Positions 33,127-33,217 of a stretch of 33,217 nucleotides of DNA are shown one piece after another. Position numbers and translations under genes: made by a program. How positions within the stretch are numbered: position 1 is the first letter of the stretch; every line of letters begins with the position of its first letter. The stretch spans positions 1-33,217 of the forward strand of contig JACQFP010000030.1 in NCBI GenBank assembly GCA_016200005.1. Reading direction: 5' to 3'. Under the pieces are notes generated by a model, which saw only the letters and a list, made by a program, of their open reading frames with translations, had not been told where the DNA came from and searched no databases. The DNA comes from Verrucomicrobiota bacterium (lineage in GTDB: Bacteria; Verrucomicrobiota; Verrucomicrobiia; Limisphaerales; PALSA-1396).

Positions 33127-33216
33127 CTAGGTTTGGCATTCCATGTTGAGGTAAACTTTTCCGGTTTCCCAGACTTCACTGGTTTCCTGGAGCAGGGCCG
33201 AGACGAGTCGGAGCAA
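33127..33216 (-). CDS. C-terminal end of an IS256-type transposase (partial)
   Basis: The frame enters from the right edge on the minus strand and ends with TAG at 33127-33129, giving 29 residues: LLRLVSALLQETSEVWETGK and then VYLNMECQT. The RL-V-ALL-E–E-W-TGK-YL pattern is the usual C-terminus of IS256 family transposases (LRLVGAVLLEQNDEW…RRYM in relatives). The DDE residues lie outside the window. The left IS end would be expected in about 33080-33126. Confidence 0.7.
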   Translation of the reverse strand: MLRLVSALLQETSEVWETGKVYLNMECQT

Positions 33217-33217
33217 C

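Overview
The window reads like the chromosome of a member of Verrucomicrobiota, most like the Pedosphaera/Limisphaerales type. This is inferred from content, not from a marker gene. The clues are a TIGR03790-family protein beside a PEP-CTERM protein, a ThuA / DUF1080 / Tat-exported Gfo-Idh-MocA cluster, secreted proteins ending in an FYR-type module, few strong Shine-Dalgarno sites, and short palindromic repeats that sit inside genes. No rRNA, tRNA, CRISPR array or phage was seen.

Left part (1-7.0 kb). The tail of a possible transposase opens the window. It is followed by a Tm-1-like (UPF0261) gene on the plus strand, a beta-barrel-like protein and a PEP-hydrolase-type TIM-barrel gene on the minus strand, a single-domain response regulator, and pyruvate phosphate dikinase (ppdK). 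The UPF0261 and TIM-barrel proteins correspond to the two halves of plant and fungal Tm-1 proteins.

Middle part (7.3-22.0 kb). A BrnT/BrnA-like toxin-antitoxin pair lies divergent to cobalamin-dependent methionine synthase (metH), whose interdomain linkers hold repeat-derived sequence. Next come a 73-aa conserved protein, a frameshifted gene remnant and a 176-bp MITE-like element that cuts the remnant. A PIG-L deacetylase / ROK-kinase-like pair on the minus strand faces a plus-strand cluster of ThuA, DUF1080, Gfo/Idh/MocA and YceI genes. The shared upstream region carries a perfect 12-bp palindrome, and together these genes look like sugar and amino-sugar catabolism in the cell envelope. A GAF protein, a nucleotidyltransferase-like gene overlapping a small coiled-coil gene, and malate synthase (aceB) follow.

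Right part (22-33.2 kb). This is a block of envelope and secreted proteins: a 4-TM protein, an S8 protease with an N-terminal STN-like domain, a TIGR03790 protein, a divergent vanadium-haloperoxidase/PAP2-like protein, a large PA14-like protein whose signal peptide lies in another frame, and a PEP-CTERM protein. Three of these share a C-terminal module ending near F/L-Y-R. The window closes with the C-terminal end of an IS256-type transposase next to what may be a truncated signal peptide.

The most notable observations are in-frame palindromic repeats in four conserved or secreted genes, the frameshifted remnant cut by a new-looking MITE, the shared C-terminal module next to a TIGR03790/PEP-CTERM locus, and the split signal peptide at 29.38 kb.
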